NCBI GenBank assembly: GCA_032209605.1
Contig: JASFXZ010000001.1
Location: forward strand, 32,988,619-33,052,618
Origin: Mactromeris polynyma
Taxonomy: Eukaryota > Mollusca > Bivalvia > Venerida > Mactridae
Length of the DNA: 64,000 bases
Reading direction: 5' to 3'
The notes below the pieces were generated by a model. That model was not told the DNA's origin. It made no database searches and saw nothing but the letters and a program-made list of their open reading frames with translations. The position numbers were made by a program, and so were the translations under genes. Below are positions 1 through 11,845 of the stretch, in pieces (within the stretch, counting starts at the first letter, position 1; each line of letters opens with the position of its first letter).

Positions 1-780
1 ATTGCAGATTTAATCATGTACATTTAGTAAGAATTTGATGATGATACCGGTGCTATGAGTATTTATTCTTCCATAGTTTTTGCTTCAAAGGAAACAAAAT
101 CTGTTGTGAAATCTGACAATCACACCCCCAATGCTACGCATTAATTGATATTTTATTGGAAATTAAATCACCATTTAATCACTACAATATTTTATTTAAA
201 CAGCTCAAACAATGTTCATACACATCGGAATAATATCGTCTGCTTTGTTGCTGCTATGAATCACCTAATTGATGAATCAATGAATATTGAGAGCAGTTAA
301 TTCAATCTCTGGTTTAACATGATGGTCAATGCGGAGTATGGACATCTTAGATTGTTACAATAGCCTATACCCTTCAATAACTGTCCAATAAGCGTCAGTA
401 TATTGACAAAAATGTAACAAATTTGGCAAACAGCTATGACATGTCGACGTCCGTCACCTTACGGTGCATACTTTCGATCTAATTCATCTGCATAAAACAC
501 CAAGAAGTACTCAACGATGTTTATAATTAAATGTAATTTGCCGATTCTGTCTTCAGTGGCGGTTGTTTTTTTGGTATTCCAACAAAGGCTTGTTAAGTTA
601 GGTTTCATGTTGTGTGCAGCTTTTCATCCTAACTGCTATTTGTTTAAAATTGTCTTAAAAGGACAAGCTATAGTTTTAGAAGACGAACTGTTTGTTGTAA
701 AAATATTAGTCACTCGTTGGATACATGTACAGTACGTGCAGTACGGAGCCGAAAACCCGACCGGAAGATAATATATCTAA
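1..780. other. AT-rich non-genic stretch
   Basis: I see no supported gene, RNA or clear repeat here. Open frames are short and lack recognisable domains. The stretch ends where a SINE body fragment begins. Confidence 0.6.
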
Positions 781-930
781 TGTCACTTGTCCTTCACCCC
801 TGATACATGTCGGGAAATTGTCAATTGCTTGAACAGATAAGTACTGGTTGGTAACCAAGCAACACTGGTGTGTTCCTTTTACCGCCATACATAGCTGAAA
901 TGCTGTGTTGGATAACTGCGTAAAATGTCG
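781..930 (+). repeat. SINE family A, body fragment without tRNA head
   Basis: The stretch carries the landmarks of a body sequence shared by several SINEs in this window: TGTCCTTCACCCCTGAT, then GTCAATTGCTTGA, then GTACTGGTTGGTAA, then a C-rich end with GCGTAAAAT. The same ordered blocks occur near 13.7 kb (minus strand), at the edges of the 21.5 kb array, and at 60.0 kb. The tRNA-like head with A and B boxes is missing, so this is a 5'-truncated copy. Family membership is inferred from shared blocks only. Confidence 0.6.
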
Positions 931-1593
931 GCAAAACACGAATTGACATTAATTCACCTGCTACATGCTTTAATCACTGATCAGAGTGTCGTGTGGGTGG
1001 CGAAATATTTGTCTGGTTTGGGTTTTCACGAAGTGTTGCTTCCGCTGCTTTAAGACTCTTTATGTTCCATATTCAGATTGCGCGATCTCGCTTACGTTCG
1101 TATAATGTTTGACTAAATTTCATAACACACCGCATTTATGCAAAAGGAAATTTTATGGCACATTACAGGAATCTTATGGTGTCATTACACTCTGTTGGAT
1201 GTTCGATTTATACTGATGCATTGTTTAATACCATTATAATATCACTAATTAATAAAAGATATTCAGAAAAAGTTAATTGAGAATGTTCTCATGTTTAAAA
1301 TGTGTGTTTGTTCAATTGCTTGTAGTACAATCTGCTTTGTGGTAAACATCCTGTATAATTCATGGCTTTGTTACAGTTGTACGGTGATAATGCATATAGC
1401 CTCATGGGGCCGGGCTGACCCAAGGAAATTAAACAATTTGTCTTTTATGGGTCTAATTCTCCGCCCCAGAGCCAATTATTTTGTCTAAATACCCACAGTG
1501 TGGGAGATGCTAATTCCGCACTTGCAGGATCTATTAAAAATCTGATCAAAGCTTATTTGTATCACCCTAGGACAAAACATTGATTAGTGAATA
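931..1593. other. AT-rich non-genic stretch
   Basis: Nothing recognisable as a gene or repeat. One 65-codon open frame near 1.3-1.5 kb has no domain features and looks like chance. Confidence 0.55.
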
Positions 1594-1720
1594 AGGCAGC
1601 ACAATGGTCGAGTGGTAGAGTGTCTGCCACTGAACCGCTTTCTGCATTAGGCGCGAGTTCTGGTTAGGAACACAGGAAGCAGTCATTGTAAGGGATGCAT
1701 ATGAGATGAAATAACATGTT
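1594..1720 (+). repeat. tRNA-derived SINE fragment
   Basis: A box-like TGGTCGAGTGG at about 1614 and a degenerate B box GCGAGTTCTGG at about 1654 sit at the spacing of a tRNA gene's internal RNA polymerase III promoter. The segment does not fold into a convincing mature tRNA, because the B box is degenerate and the acceptor arms do not match, so it is read as a SINE head followed by a short body. The body does not clearly match family A. Confidence 0.5.
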
Positions 1721-3375
1721 TATATAACCGATGTAAAATAAATAAGTTAAAACTAAGAAGATTTGTGCTGCTCTCCTTGGATTTTATACCACGCATACAT
1801 GAACTATATTTGTGTGACAGTATGCGCCCCTGAATTAATCGTTTTGATTATCTTGTTCAGTTAAGTACCGAAAATTGCATCGACGTCATTTACACACTGA
1901 GCAATACCAAAACGAATCAATATCATCAGAAGTATATGATAACCTCACGTATTCTGCTGTTTTTTCAATGACTATAACAAATCAAACATACCATTAAACA
2001 GATCAGCATTTTTAACTAGTTGTTGTTATGACTTTTCATCTGTTGCGTATATTCTAAGCTAAGAAAGCGGGCAGTGATATTTCTGCCGCTAATTTCATTT
2101 TTAAAACATCTCTTTCTAATTATGTAACAATAACGTATCGCGTGTAGAAATTCATTAAGTTGGTGGGTACATAATTTAAAACTGTTAAATTAAACTGATA
2201 TTCTGTAATTCTTTTCATTTTGAAGGGCTTATAAGGGTTTCTTCTTTCGTTTGAAATACTCTGGGTTTTCTTTTTTGGAAATATATGACCAAAATAGACA
2301 AAACAACCATTAGAGTGGGATGGGCTGGTGATTTTTATTGCAAGTTTAAAGAATGATTACATTTACTTGGTCTTTTATTTTGTATGGAAAGAGAGTTAAT
2401 TTAGTACAAGTCTTAGTGTCGTTCATAAACTATTCTGCCTCTTCTCAGAATGCTTTCGTGTGTTTTCAGATAAGCTACAACAGTCATTCTATTGTTCACT
2501 CATCTGTTTGTTCATTTCCTATATCTTGTCAACATATTCGGTTTCACCAAAACGCAATGTATATTTATCATGCTAATAACTTATAAAATATAACAAGTCT
2601 ATTCATAAAGCTGTTTTTTAGATTTTAAAACTGACAATGTTATCGAATTAAGGTGATACATTCGTACTATATCTTGAGTTTCTGGCTAACCGAGAGTATA
2701 CACACAATACGGTGTTAACCGCCTGTGGATACGGTGTTAACATTCATTTTGTCTTGAGGCAACCTAGGAACATCACACTTGTTCGATTCGTAGAGGAATT
2801 TTGAAATCACCTATTCCATTCCGCGATATTGTTCGTTTTTATCTATTTTATCTCTATTTTTGTTGTATATACAAAGGTAAATGATACTTGGTTTAGACTG
2901 TCGATGTTTATTATTCTAGGCAAATATGGCCAGAACTGGTTCCAAGTTTTGCAGTAGGTTTTACAGACTTTGAATATACTACTTGATTTCTTGTGATTTC
3001 GTAAGGTAGGCGATGTCACCGTGCTGCTTTCTTCAAGATATAGTCTGCGTTCTGAAAACCAGAGGCATAGCTTTCTAAGAATGTTCTGACTGGATGTTTA
3101 TTATGAAAACTACATGAGTATATAAGTACAATAATAACGATCTGTCATCAAAATACAGTGACTGTGCTGCGTACTTAAGTTTAACAGTATGGACATCCAT
3201 CCCTATTTGGTCCATACATAGTTGCTCGACTGCTCGCAAGCCCGAATCCAAAACCTGAATTCTTTAATCGAAACGCTCTTAAAGTAATCGTTTCGCAATT
3301 TATGATGTCTTGTATTGCGTATCGCCTCTTTTTCCTTATGCAGTGATTCACTATTTGTACACTATGTGGGAGACG
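1721..3375. other. AT-rich non-genic stretch
   Basis: No gene or repeat that I can support. A 77-codon open frame at 2353-2586 has no recognisable motif and its codon pattern looks random. Confidence 0.55.
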
Positions 3376-3510
3376 CTCAGGTTGGCTGTTGTTGAGAGGA
3401 TGTTGCTTTAGAGAGGTTAAAGTAATAATACTTTCTTACTACATGAAAGAGAATAGAGTTGTTGTGAAGAGATAGTCGCTCTGGAGAGACTGCACCGTAA
3501 TATGTATTCC
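3376..3510 (+). mobile_element. Miniature element, GAGAGGTTG family
   Basis: The stretch has GTTGTTGAGAGGATGTTGC, an AT-rich middle containing AATACTTTCTTACTAC, and a second GAGA/GAGAGACTGCAC end. The same arrangement recurs at 9.3-9.8, 23.9-24.2, 24.9, 34.7, 41.5 and 58.9 kb. The short size, lack of coding capacity and repeated GAGAGGTTGTTGCT ends fit a non-autonomous DNA element (MITE-like). Exact termini and target duplication are not clear in this copy. Confidence 0.5.
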
Positions 3511-4025
3511 ATGTGACGTATGTTTGACGAAACCTTCATTTCTCTTCCCGTCTGAGAATTTTATTGTAGTATTTAATTCGGTAATTATCTGGTATAATCA
3601 TGTCTACCAGTATCACGACTAGGTAAAGTACAGATTTCACGACAAACGGGCATGTGTTGATTACCCGGCTAATGCAGTATTTCCTGTCACCCGGGGAGTT
3701 TTTTTTAAACTTTAAGCAGGTATTATCAGATTTTCGTTTATATAATCTGAAAGCTGGTACGTAAACAAAAATACAATTGTCACGGTCTGATTTGTTTCTA
3801 ATCAAAATTATAGCAACACCGCACTTCGAGGCAACACAATTACCTGATAGAATAAAATCAAATATTAGATATTCATCTTTGTGATATTTTGATGTTTTAT
3901 TGTAATGTCTGGTCTCTTATAACTCACATTATGAGTGGCAATATACTATTAGTTGGCTCTGTTTTATGTTATTGTAGAATGTGTGTATACAGATGAGACG
4001 AAAATAAAGATTAAATTATTAATAA
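3511..4025. other. AT-rich non-genic stretch
   Basis: No gene is supported. An 89-codon minus-strand open frame at 3536-3805 has no recognisable domain. Confidence 0.5.
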
Positions 4026-4202
4026 CAGTAAAACCTCAATAAAAAAGCCCGTCCTTGGAACTCTGGACACTGGTCTTAATTTTGAGGTGGTCTTAATATT
4101 TAGGTTGAATAAAGAGCGGAACAGTCAAAATGGTCTTGAAACTGTGGTCTTAATTTCGAGGGGGTCTTATTATTGAGGTGGTCTTTAAGTGAGGTTTTAC
4201 TG
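4026..4202. mobile_element. 177-bp MITE with CAGTAAAACCTCA inverted ends
   Basis: CAGTAAAACCTCA at the left end is mirrored by TGAGGTTTTACTG at the right end, and TA follows directly on the right. The left flank reads TAA, so the expected TA duplication is off by one base on that side. The interior is built of short direct repeats of TTGAGGTGGTCTTA and has no coding capacity. A TA target and terminal CAGT are typical of Tc1/mariner-related non-autonomous elements. Related ends occur at about 54,598-54,652 and 58,352-58,408. Confidence 0.7.
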
Positions 4203-4204
4203 TA

Positions 4205-5250
4205 TTTTAGTTAGTGGTACCTAAATTGTTAGGTGACAAAAATGTCTCAAGAAGTTGAAATGTTATCTACATCAGTTATGGAGTGCGAACGATTCTTTCA
4301 AACGATCAGTATTTACATTCTTATCTTCTTGCATCGTTTACTCGAAATAATTCCAGATTTTTGTTCAAATCTAAATTTTAGGTTGTAAAAAAACTTAAAA
4401 GTGAAGCTGTCTGCAGACGACAATTTGATCCTGTATAGAACTGTATAAAATGCTTCAACAATGAGGCATAAGAAATTAAGTGCGTTGTCTGCGAAATTTC
4501 ATCACAAAGGTAGATACATAATTGCCTTTTTTTGAAATTTCAGAGTATTTCGTCTTTTTGCTTGATTCACTCATTTAACCACGGCAACATAACTTAATTC
4601 TTAATTGCTCACTTAGTAAATACACTTACATAAGAGGTAAAACAAAGAATGGTAATATAACGTTAGGAAACTAGACAACCATTAGACAAAATGAAGTTTA
4701 GTTTGTCTGTAAAGTGTGGCATTAATTATGATCTTTGTACCCATGTCTTATATCAACTTGACATTCCTTGTTAATTATTTAAGTCCGTTGCATTTATTAA
4801 CTGAATTAGGAGTGAAATCCCCACACTGTAGGCCTGTTCAATACCAGATCTAGAGTGCGTATTTCTTGAGCATCGTAGACTACACATGCAGCTAATCGTC
4901 GTATATATAGATCTATTGATATCATCAAACTGTTGCTGCCAATGTTTACTGTGATAATAGTAAATTGTGGCACTCACAGATGTTCTGTCTCTATGTACGA
5001 AATGTTGTTTATTCTGTTTACATGGGAACATTTCTGTCACCATCAATGTAAAATGAAATCCATGTGAGACTTTAGTAATGTAATTGATTTGATATACATA
5101 AATACACGATCTTGTGGACAACCATCGCCTGAAGTCATGTCTGTCTGTAAAATGTCATCTGCTTGTACATAGTCTTGATTTAGAACGCAGAGGCAACGAT
5201 ATACTATATTGGAATCTATTTCGCTTTGAGTTAAGTCCCTTAATTACTAC
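4205..5250. other. AT-rich non-genic stretch
   Basis: No gene or repeat is supported. The 116-codon minus-strand frame at 4771-5121 has no recognisable domain or repeat signature. Confidence 0.5.
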
Positions 5251-5400
5251 TTTTGATCGTACCATCCCTTCCGGTGTAAGTGTAAGCTATTGTATCCATC
5301 TTTTGGTCGTACCATCCCTTCCGGTGTAAGTGTAAGCTATTGTATCCATCTTTTGGTCGTACCATCCCTTCCGGCGTAAGTATCAGCTACTGTATCAATC
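5251..5400. repeat. Tandem repeat, three copies of 50 bp
   Basis: The block starting TTTTG(A/G)TCGTACCATCCC begins at 5251, 5301 and 5351, giving an exact 50-bp period. Copies one and two differ at very few positions; the third has several substitutions, such as CGGCGTAAG for CGGTGTAAG. It is a short, young tandem duplication. Confidence 0.9.
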
Positions 5401-5544
5401 TCAGACGCACAGAATGACCGATCTTTGCTTAAATATGAGCTTTTTGTTTCACATTGTATCTTCTGTTCAAACTCGGTTGCCTTTTTTCTTATGTTGGAAA
5501 ATAATCGTGTACATATACATTTGTAATCACACATCTCCAACCCG

Positions 5545-5770
5545 TCTGGTTAGCTTAGTCGGAACAGAGCTCGATTGGGATGCTGGGGGTCGTAGGTTTG
5601 AACCTCCTGATGAAGCAAATATTCCCAAGGACAATTCGACTGAAGATTTGCTTTCGAAGTCATTTGTCCACCACTCCATGTTCATGTGGGGAAATAGTCA
5701 GTTGCTTACGAAGTAACAGGTTGATACGGTAGTTAGGTCAACTGAAAAACTATTGCATAAAACCTCGTAA
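5545..5770 (+). repeat. SINE family A, near full length
   Basis: A tRNA-like head has an A-box region (TCTGGTTAGCTTAGTCGG, about 5549) and a B-box region (TAGGTTTGAACCTCC, about 5593). The body follows with ACAATTCGACTGAAGATT, TCATTTGTCCACCACTCCATG, AGTTGCTTACGAAG, and a 3' end ACTGAAAAACTATTGC. The same order of blocks is found in the copy at 13.7 kb. RNA polymerase III would transcribe it from the internal boxes. A 44-bp minisatellite starts about 40 bp downstream. Confidence 0.7.
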
Positions 5771-5809
5771 AACTGGAACGCAAACACATCCCAATAAAAT
5801 AAAATAATT

Positions 5810-6752
5810 ATAAGCGGCACTACATACTTTGCCTTGCAATGAAATCCAATAATCATATGCACACTACATACAATGAAATCCAATAAGCATATGCACACTA
5901 CATACAATTAAATCAAATAATCATATGCGCACTACATACTTTGCCTTGCAACGAAATCAAATAATCATAAGCACACTACCTACTTTGCCTTGCAAGGAAA
6001 TCAAATAATCATATGCGCACTACATACTTTGCCTTGCAATGAAATCACAGAATCATATGCGCACTACATACTTTGCCTTGCAATGAAATCACAGAATCAT
6101 ATGCGAACTACATACTTTGCCTTGCAATGAAATCACAGAATCATATGCGCACTACATACTTTGCCTTGCAATGAAATCACTGAATCATATGCGCACTTCA
6201 TATTTTGCCTTGCAATGAAATCACAGAATCATATGCACACTACATACTTTGCTTTGCAATGAAATCACAGAATCATATGCGCACTACATACTTTGCCTTG
6301 CAATGAAATCACAGAATCATATGCGCACTACATACTTTGCCTTGCAATGAAATCACAGAATCATATGCGCACTACATATTTTGCCTTGCAATGAAATCAC
6401 AGAATCATATGCGCACTACATACTTTGCCTTGCAATGAAATCACAGAATCATATGCGCACTACATATTTTGCCTTGCAATGAAATCACAGAATCATATGC
6501 GCACTACATACTTTGCCTTGCAATGAAATCACAGAATCATATGCGCACTACATATTTTGCCTTGCAATGAAATCACAGAATCATATACGCACTACATATT
6601 TTGCCTTGCAATGACATCACAGGATCATATACGCACTACATATTTTGCCTTGCAATGAAATCACAGAATCATATGCGCACTACATATTTTGCCTTGCAAT
6701 GACATCACAGAATCATATACGCACTACATATTTTGCCTTGCAATGAAATAAA
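5810..6752. repeat. Minisatellite, 44-bp unit, about 21 copies
   Basis: The unit runs ATCATATGCGCACTACATAC followed by TTTGCCTTGCAATGAAATCACAGA. Copies from about 5,990 onward are very uniform. The left edge is less regular: near 5,850-5,910 units have lost the CTTTGCCTTG block, and early units read AAATCAAATAA or AAATCCAATAA instead of AAATCACAGAA. This contrast between a degenerate edge and a homogeneous interior is common in tandem arrays. The array is non-coding. Confidence 0.95.
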
Positions 6753-8434
6753 ACAGTTTCTGTGTACTGACGAGTAAGCCAATTGCAATTACAAAACTGA
6801 CTGAAATTCTTCTCATGGATCATTATTTTACGAATGATTATTGTTACTTACGATGATATAAGTTTCGTCAAAAGAATTGTTCAATATTGTCCGAAGAAAA
6901 AATACAAAATGGTGTCAGTGCAAATTAATTTCCATTGCAGTATATTAGTAAACACAAGAAAATGAGTTGTTTTTCGTCCATTACAGATACACACATGAAT
7001 ATCTTTTTAATCGCTGATTACGGACGTATTACTCATACGCGTGTTGTATTTAGGGGATATTGTATCTCATAATTGGCCCTACTTCCGACCAGCCCCTAAA
7101 GGGGAGTGTAATTATATTATCAATAATTTTAGATTCGATTAAGATTATGTGTATGAAGTCAGATAAGTGCCTTTACATTATGTTGATGCATATTATACTT
7201 CAGACATGTTGAAACTGACTCATGAAGGGGGCAATATTGTTTCTTAATTGATACTTCGTACAGGCGGCCACCACTTAATGTTTCCTGCAATTACGGAGGG
7301 TTTCAGCTCACACGCTGTCATTATTGCAATATGGGGAATGGGTTACTAAGATCCACAATTCCTCAATTACTTTCCTCTTCAAGCAATTACCAGATTTGAA
7401 TGCCGACCAGTGTCACGTGACCCCTCGTTCACGTGATTTAATCGTTAGACAGACAAAACGGTGTATTGATTGATATTTAATGGTGTATGGTAAGAATTTG
7501 GTAAAAAGACCGGCTTCCGTGCGATGTACGAAAAACACTTCGGACAGTAAACTGTCAGTAGAAGGCCAACCATAATTATGCACATTATATCTCTGATCGA
7601 TCGTGCAGAGTTATGGGAACTGCAAATGTATTAGGATTTCAAATTTAATTCGTATTACCTTGTCATTTCTTCAAATCAGTCACGTGCGGAAATAGCCATT
7701 AAGAATAGTGATAGCAGTTATTTTATCTTTATACATGTTTTGGAGACACGAAAATGAGCTTTAGAGGTGTATAAAATATGTTCGAAAAATTCATTACAGC
7801 GACAACCAAGTACCCTATGCCAAGTCTTACTTCCTTATCTCGTGCTATTTCCAGGATATTTGTGGCGCTAACAAACATTGAGGGACGGTAAAATGTGCTG
7901 TATCTATTGATTCCTAAATTGTAATTTGTTGTTCAACGCCAAAATATATCAAACAATAAAACTGATGCGATGATTTTACGTCAAATTTGTCAATACGCCC
8001 GCCTAATCTTTCTAGCCAGCTAATGTACGAGAAATCATATCTCGTAGCACATCATGAAGATGAAAGCTAGGCGGCGGATAATTGTTATTTGATGGTAACA
8101 TTATCTTCGCTTAATCACTAATTATCAGCCGAGTTATTTAACACACTGTTCTTTTCTAATTCATTATTATCGACGATCTATCTTTATTGATTTAGATACA
8201 AAATATTGTTAACAACTGGAAAATGTTGAGTTTATTTTATTTGGAAGTACTTTTTGATTTTATTAATACAGGACTGGTCGAGTCTTCAAAAGGTGCGCTA
8301 TATAGTGACGCATAAATTTGTCTATACTTGATTATTCAATAACATATTTTTATATCAGTTAAAAAAAAGTGCTTATTGTCCAGATGTTTCATAGAAAGAA
8401 CAACAAAATCGCATCCACGGCTATTGCAACATTT
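6753..8434. other. AT-rich non-genic stretch
   Basis: No gene, RNA or repeat is supported; there is no open frame of note. Confidence 0.6.
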
Positions 8435-8690
8435 CTAACAATGCGTCGAATTACATTTAGCATAACTATTGCATTGTTACTGACGGAATTTGTTTGACAA
8501 ACTACTGACGCAATTTTTACTGACACATACTTGTTAGCATTACTATTGCAGTTTTACTTACGCAATTATTTGCTTTTCAATTTCAGTTTGTCGTACAGAG
8601 TTAGTTTGAATACCCATTGCATTAATTGATACTGGCTCAATTTGTTAGCATTACTATTGCATTCTTTGTGTCGCAATTCGTTTGTGTTTC
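8435..8690. repeat. Degenerate short repeats around ACTATTGCA / TGACGCAATTT
   Basis: The motifs TTAGCAT(A/T)ACTATTGCA and (A/T)CTGACG(C/G)AATTT recur three or four times at irregular spacing across about 250 bp. It looks like an old, decayed tandem repeat. No function is apparent. Confidence 0.5.
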
Positions 8691-8873
8691 AAATAATTGC
8701 CAGGTAATTACATGAAAGCGAGCAATGACAAAAACACAGTTATATTTTAAAATAGCATGTGTATTTTCATCCATACCAGGAGAACTTTAGACTCTTGTTT
8801 GTTTGTATTTGCGTTTATCTATCGTCACCACCGGTTTCCCATATGGGCGACGCCTCCGGAAGAATGTTTAGTC

Positions 8874-9050
8874 ACTTTAGATTTTTGGAGGATAGTGCAT
8901 GATATAGGAGTTGCCTCAGTTCCAGGAACATCCCTGGTTCTTTTACGAGTTCGATGTAAGGCATCATACACGGGGCCTCGGTTTTTAAAGTCTCGTCCGA
9001 TCCCTTGATTACTTGTCGAGCGCGTTACCACTGGACTACGGATCCGTCTC
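8874..9050 (-). repeat. SINE family C, copy with damaged head
   Basis: Read on the minus strand it begins near 9,045 with GGATCCGTAGTCCAGTGGTA, an A-box-like tRNA head, and continues into a body containing CTTACATCGAACTCGTAAAA and GGATGTTCCTGGAACTGAGG. The copy at 28,492-28,705 shares all these blocks and keeps a B box (GGTTCGATTACC) that is missing here. The loss of the B box would disable its internal promoter. Confidence 0.7.
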
Positions 9051-9289
9051 TTGTAAACGACTGTGCTCATTTATATACTCGGTGAAAGTTATCAGTGTGC
9101 CGATAAATTATTTTGTGACATCATGAGAACTATACGTAGGTTTTGGAACCACTTTGGTTTAACTTGACACTGTTAAGTTCTCTACAACTTCGTTTCTTCT
9201 TTAAATAACTTTAAAGTAACAATGCTGCAACAACAGTACCACATAAAAATCAATTTGAATTTAATCGCGAATAAGAGAAATCCCCATTA

Positions 9290-9836
9290 GTATTTATTTC
9301 GGGGTACAGAGTAACCTTTCCAGAGCAACAACCTTTGGAAGACGCAGTCATTGTAGTTGAGAGGTTGCTCTAGAGAGATCAATTTGATAGTAAATTCTTA
9401 CTAATTGGCAAAATGGGCCTTTGTTGAAGAGAGGTTGTTGCTCAAGAGAGATTAATTTGATAATAAATTCTTACTAATTGACAAAATGGGCCTTTGTTGA
9501 AGAGAGGTTGTTGTTCTAGAGAGATTAATTTGATAATAAATTCTTACTAAATGACAAAATGGGCCTTTGTTGAAGAGAGGTTGTTGCTCAAGAGAGATTA
9601 ATTTGATAATAAATTCTTACTAAATGACAAAATGGGCCTTTGTTGAAGAGAGGTTGTTGCTCTAGAGAGATTAATTTGATAATAAATTCTTACTAAATGA
9701 CAAAATGGGCCTTTGTTGAAGAGAGGTTGTTGCTCTAGAGAGATTAATTTGATAATAAATTCTTACTAAATGACAAAATGGGCCTGTTGTTGAAGAGAGG
9801 TTGTTGCTCAAGAGAGGACCTCTCTAGAGAGGTTGC
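9290..9836 (+). repeat. Minisatellite, 73-bp unit, grown from a GAGAGGTTG element
   Basis: From about 9,340 the unit GAGAGGTTGTTGCTCTAGAG, then ATTAATTTGATAATAAATTC, then TTACTAAATGACAAAATGGG, then CCTTTGTTGAA repeats with a 73-bp period about 6.5 times. The outer edges are single-copy sequence typical of the GAGAGGTTG miniature element: left CAGAGCAACAACCT, right GACCTCTCTAGAGAGGTTGC. The array therefore appears to be the internal part of one such element amplified in place. Units differ mainly at CTCAAGAG versus CTCTAGAG. Confidence 0.85.
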
Positions 9837-10584
9837 ACTATTTTTATTTCTGAGTGCTTATCGTGCATATGCTACTAGAAAGAGCAGAAGTCACGTTTCG
9901 CATGCGCAGACTTAAAAGGAATATGACGTGTTCCGTTCTGTAGAGTCCGTAAGTCAATAGAACAACAAAACAGTGTCAAACAACAAAATTAATGTTTGCA
10001 ATATAATTCAGTTATATTTTGTACAGCTGAACTTTATGGAGACGGAAAATAACTTATGACGTTAGCATCGGTTTAACAATTTGTGTAAAATTCGTGTACA
10101 TGTAGTTAGTATTGAATCAATGTTTTTGTTCAGACTCTCGACTTTGACATTCGCTATCTAGAACAATACACGACTTTTAAGTATCATATGGAATGTAATC
10201 AGACACATTCATGGTTCTTGTCAGTACATGTTGTTTATTTTCGGAGAATGTGTACCATTGGGACTTAACATATGTTTAATGTGTGCCAGGGGTCACTCGC
10301 GAATGCTTTTTGGAATAGTTCAATCATCCAAACTTGTTATACATTATAGAATTGATTGCGCTGAACATCATCATCAATGTCAGAGCATGAGGGAAAGCGC
10401 TGTACTCGAGTTTTGGTGAAAAAGATGTCAATTTATAAATGCCTAGTTTAATAGAATTATAGGTTAGGAGTATCAAGAAAAACGTCATCATCCAAAGCGA
10501 GTTACAGTGTAAAATACGTGTTTCATATCGTAAAACAAATCTTTAGTGTGATTCAATCAGATAATATTTATAATTGTAGCGTCC
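9837..10584. other. Non-genic stretch
   Basis: No gene or repeat is supported. A short 63-codon frame at 10,228-10,419 has no recognisable domain. Confidence 0.55.
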
Positions 10585-11845
10585 CCACCCTACTTGTACC
10601 TTCTGGTCCGTTTGATATTGCTTTGTGTCACCACCCTACGTGTACCTTCTGGTCCATTTGATATTGCTTTGTGTCCCCGACCTACGTGTACCTTCTGGTC
10701 CATTTGATATTGCTTTGTGTCCCCACCCTACGTGTACCTTCTGGTACGTTTGATATTCCTTTGGGTTTCCTTACCCTACGTGAACCTTCTGGTCCGTTTG
10801 ATATTGCTTTGTGTCCCCACCCTACATGTACCTTCTGGTACGTTTGATATTGCTTTGTGTCCCCACCCTACGTGTATCTTCTGGTCCATTTGATATTGCT
10901 TTGTGTCCCCATCCTACGTGTACCTTCTGGTCCGTTTGGTATTGCTTTGTGTCCCCTCCCTACGTGAACCTTCTGGTCCGTTTGGTATTGCTTTGCGTCC
11001 CCTCCCTACGTATACCGTCTGGTCCGTTTGGTATTGCTTTGTGTCCTCTCCCTGCGTGTTCATTCTGGTCCGTTTGGTATTGCTTTGTGTCCCCTCACTA
11101 CGTATACCTTCTGGTTCGTTTGATATTGCTTTGTGTCCCCACCCTACGTGTACCTTCTGGTCCGTTTGGTATTGCTTTGTGTCCCCTCCCTACGTGTACC
11201 TTCTGGTCCGTTTGGTATTGCTTTGTGTCCCCTTCCTACGTGTACCTTCTGGTCCGTTTGATATTGCTTTGTGTCCCCTCCCTACGTGTACCTTCTGGTC
11301 CGTTTGATATTGCTTTGTGTCCCCTCCCTACGTGTACATTCTGGTCCGTTTGGTATTGCTTTGTGTCCCCGCCCTACGTGTACGTTCTGGTCCGTTTGGT
11401 ATTGCTTTGTGTCCCCTCCCTACGTGTACATTCTGGTTCGTTTGGTATTGCTTTGTGTCCCCACCCTACGTGCACATTCTGGTCCGTTTGGTATTGCTTT
11501 GTGTCCCCGCCCTACGTGTACGTTCTGGTCCGTTAGGTATTGCTTTGTGTCCCCGCCCTACGTGTACATTCTGGTCCGTTTGGTATTGCTTTGTGTCCCC
11601 ACCCTACGTGTACATTCTGGTCCGTTTGGTATTGCTTTGTGTCCCCTCCCTACGTATACCTTCTGGTCCGTTTGGTATTGCTTTGTGTCCCCTCCCTGCG
11701 TGTTCATTCTGGTCCGTTTGCTATTGCTTTGTGTCCTTTCCCTACGTGTACCTTCTGGTCCGTTTGCTATTGCTTTGTGTCCTTTCCCTACGTATACCTT
11801 CTGGTTCGTTTGCTATTGCTTTGTGTCCCATCTCTACGCTTGCAT
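10585..11845 (+). repeat. Minisatellite, 46-bp unit, about 27 copies
   Basis: The unit reads CCCTACGTGTACCTTCTGGT then CCGTTTGGTATTGCTTTGTG then TCCCC(T/A). Variants include GATATTG, GGTATTG and GCTATTG, and TACATTC for TACCTTC. Because 46 is not a multiple of three, each plus-strand frame cycles through all three phases of the unit. None contains a stop, so overlapping frames of up to about 240 codons appear in every phase. These are repeat artefacts: no start context, splice signals or homologous domain support a protein. Confidence 0.95.

Noticed and set aside
5810..6752. CRISPR-like array of 44-bp repeats
   Set aside because: There are no unique spacers: the whole period is repeated. The surrounding sequence is eukaryotic. 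The same holds for all other arrays here.
10811..11536. 241-codon plus-strand frame with repeated LLVRLVLLCVPSLR-like blocks that look membrane-spanning
   Set aside because: The apparent hydrophobic repeats come from the 46-bp minisatellite and appear in every plus-strand frame.
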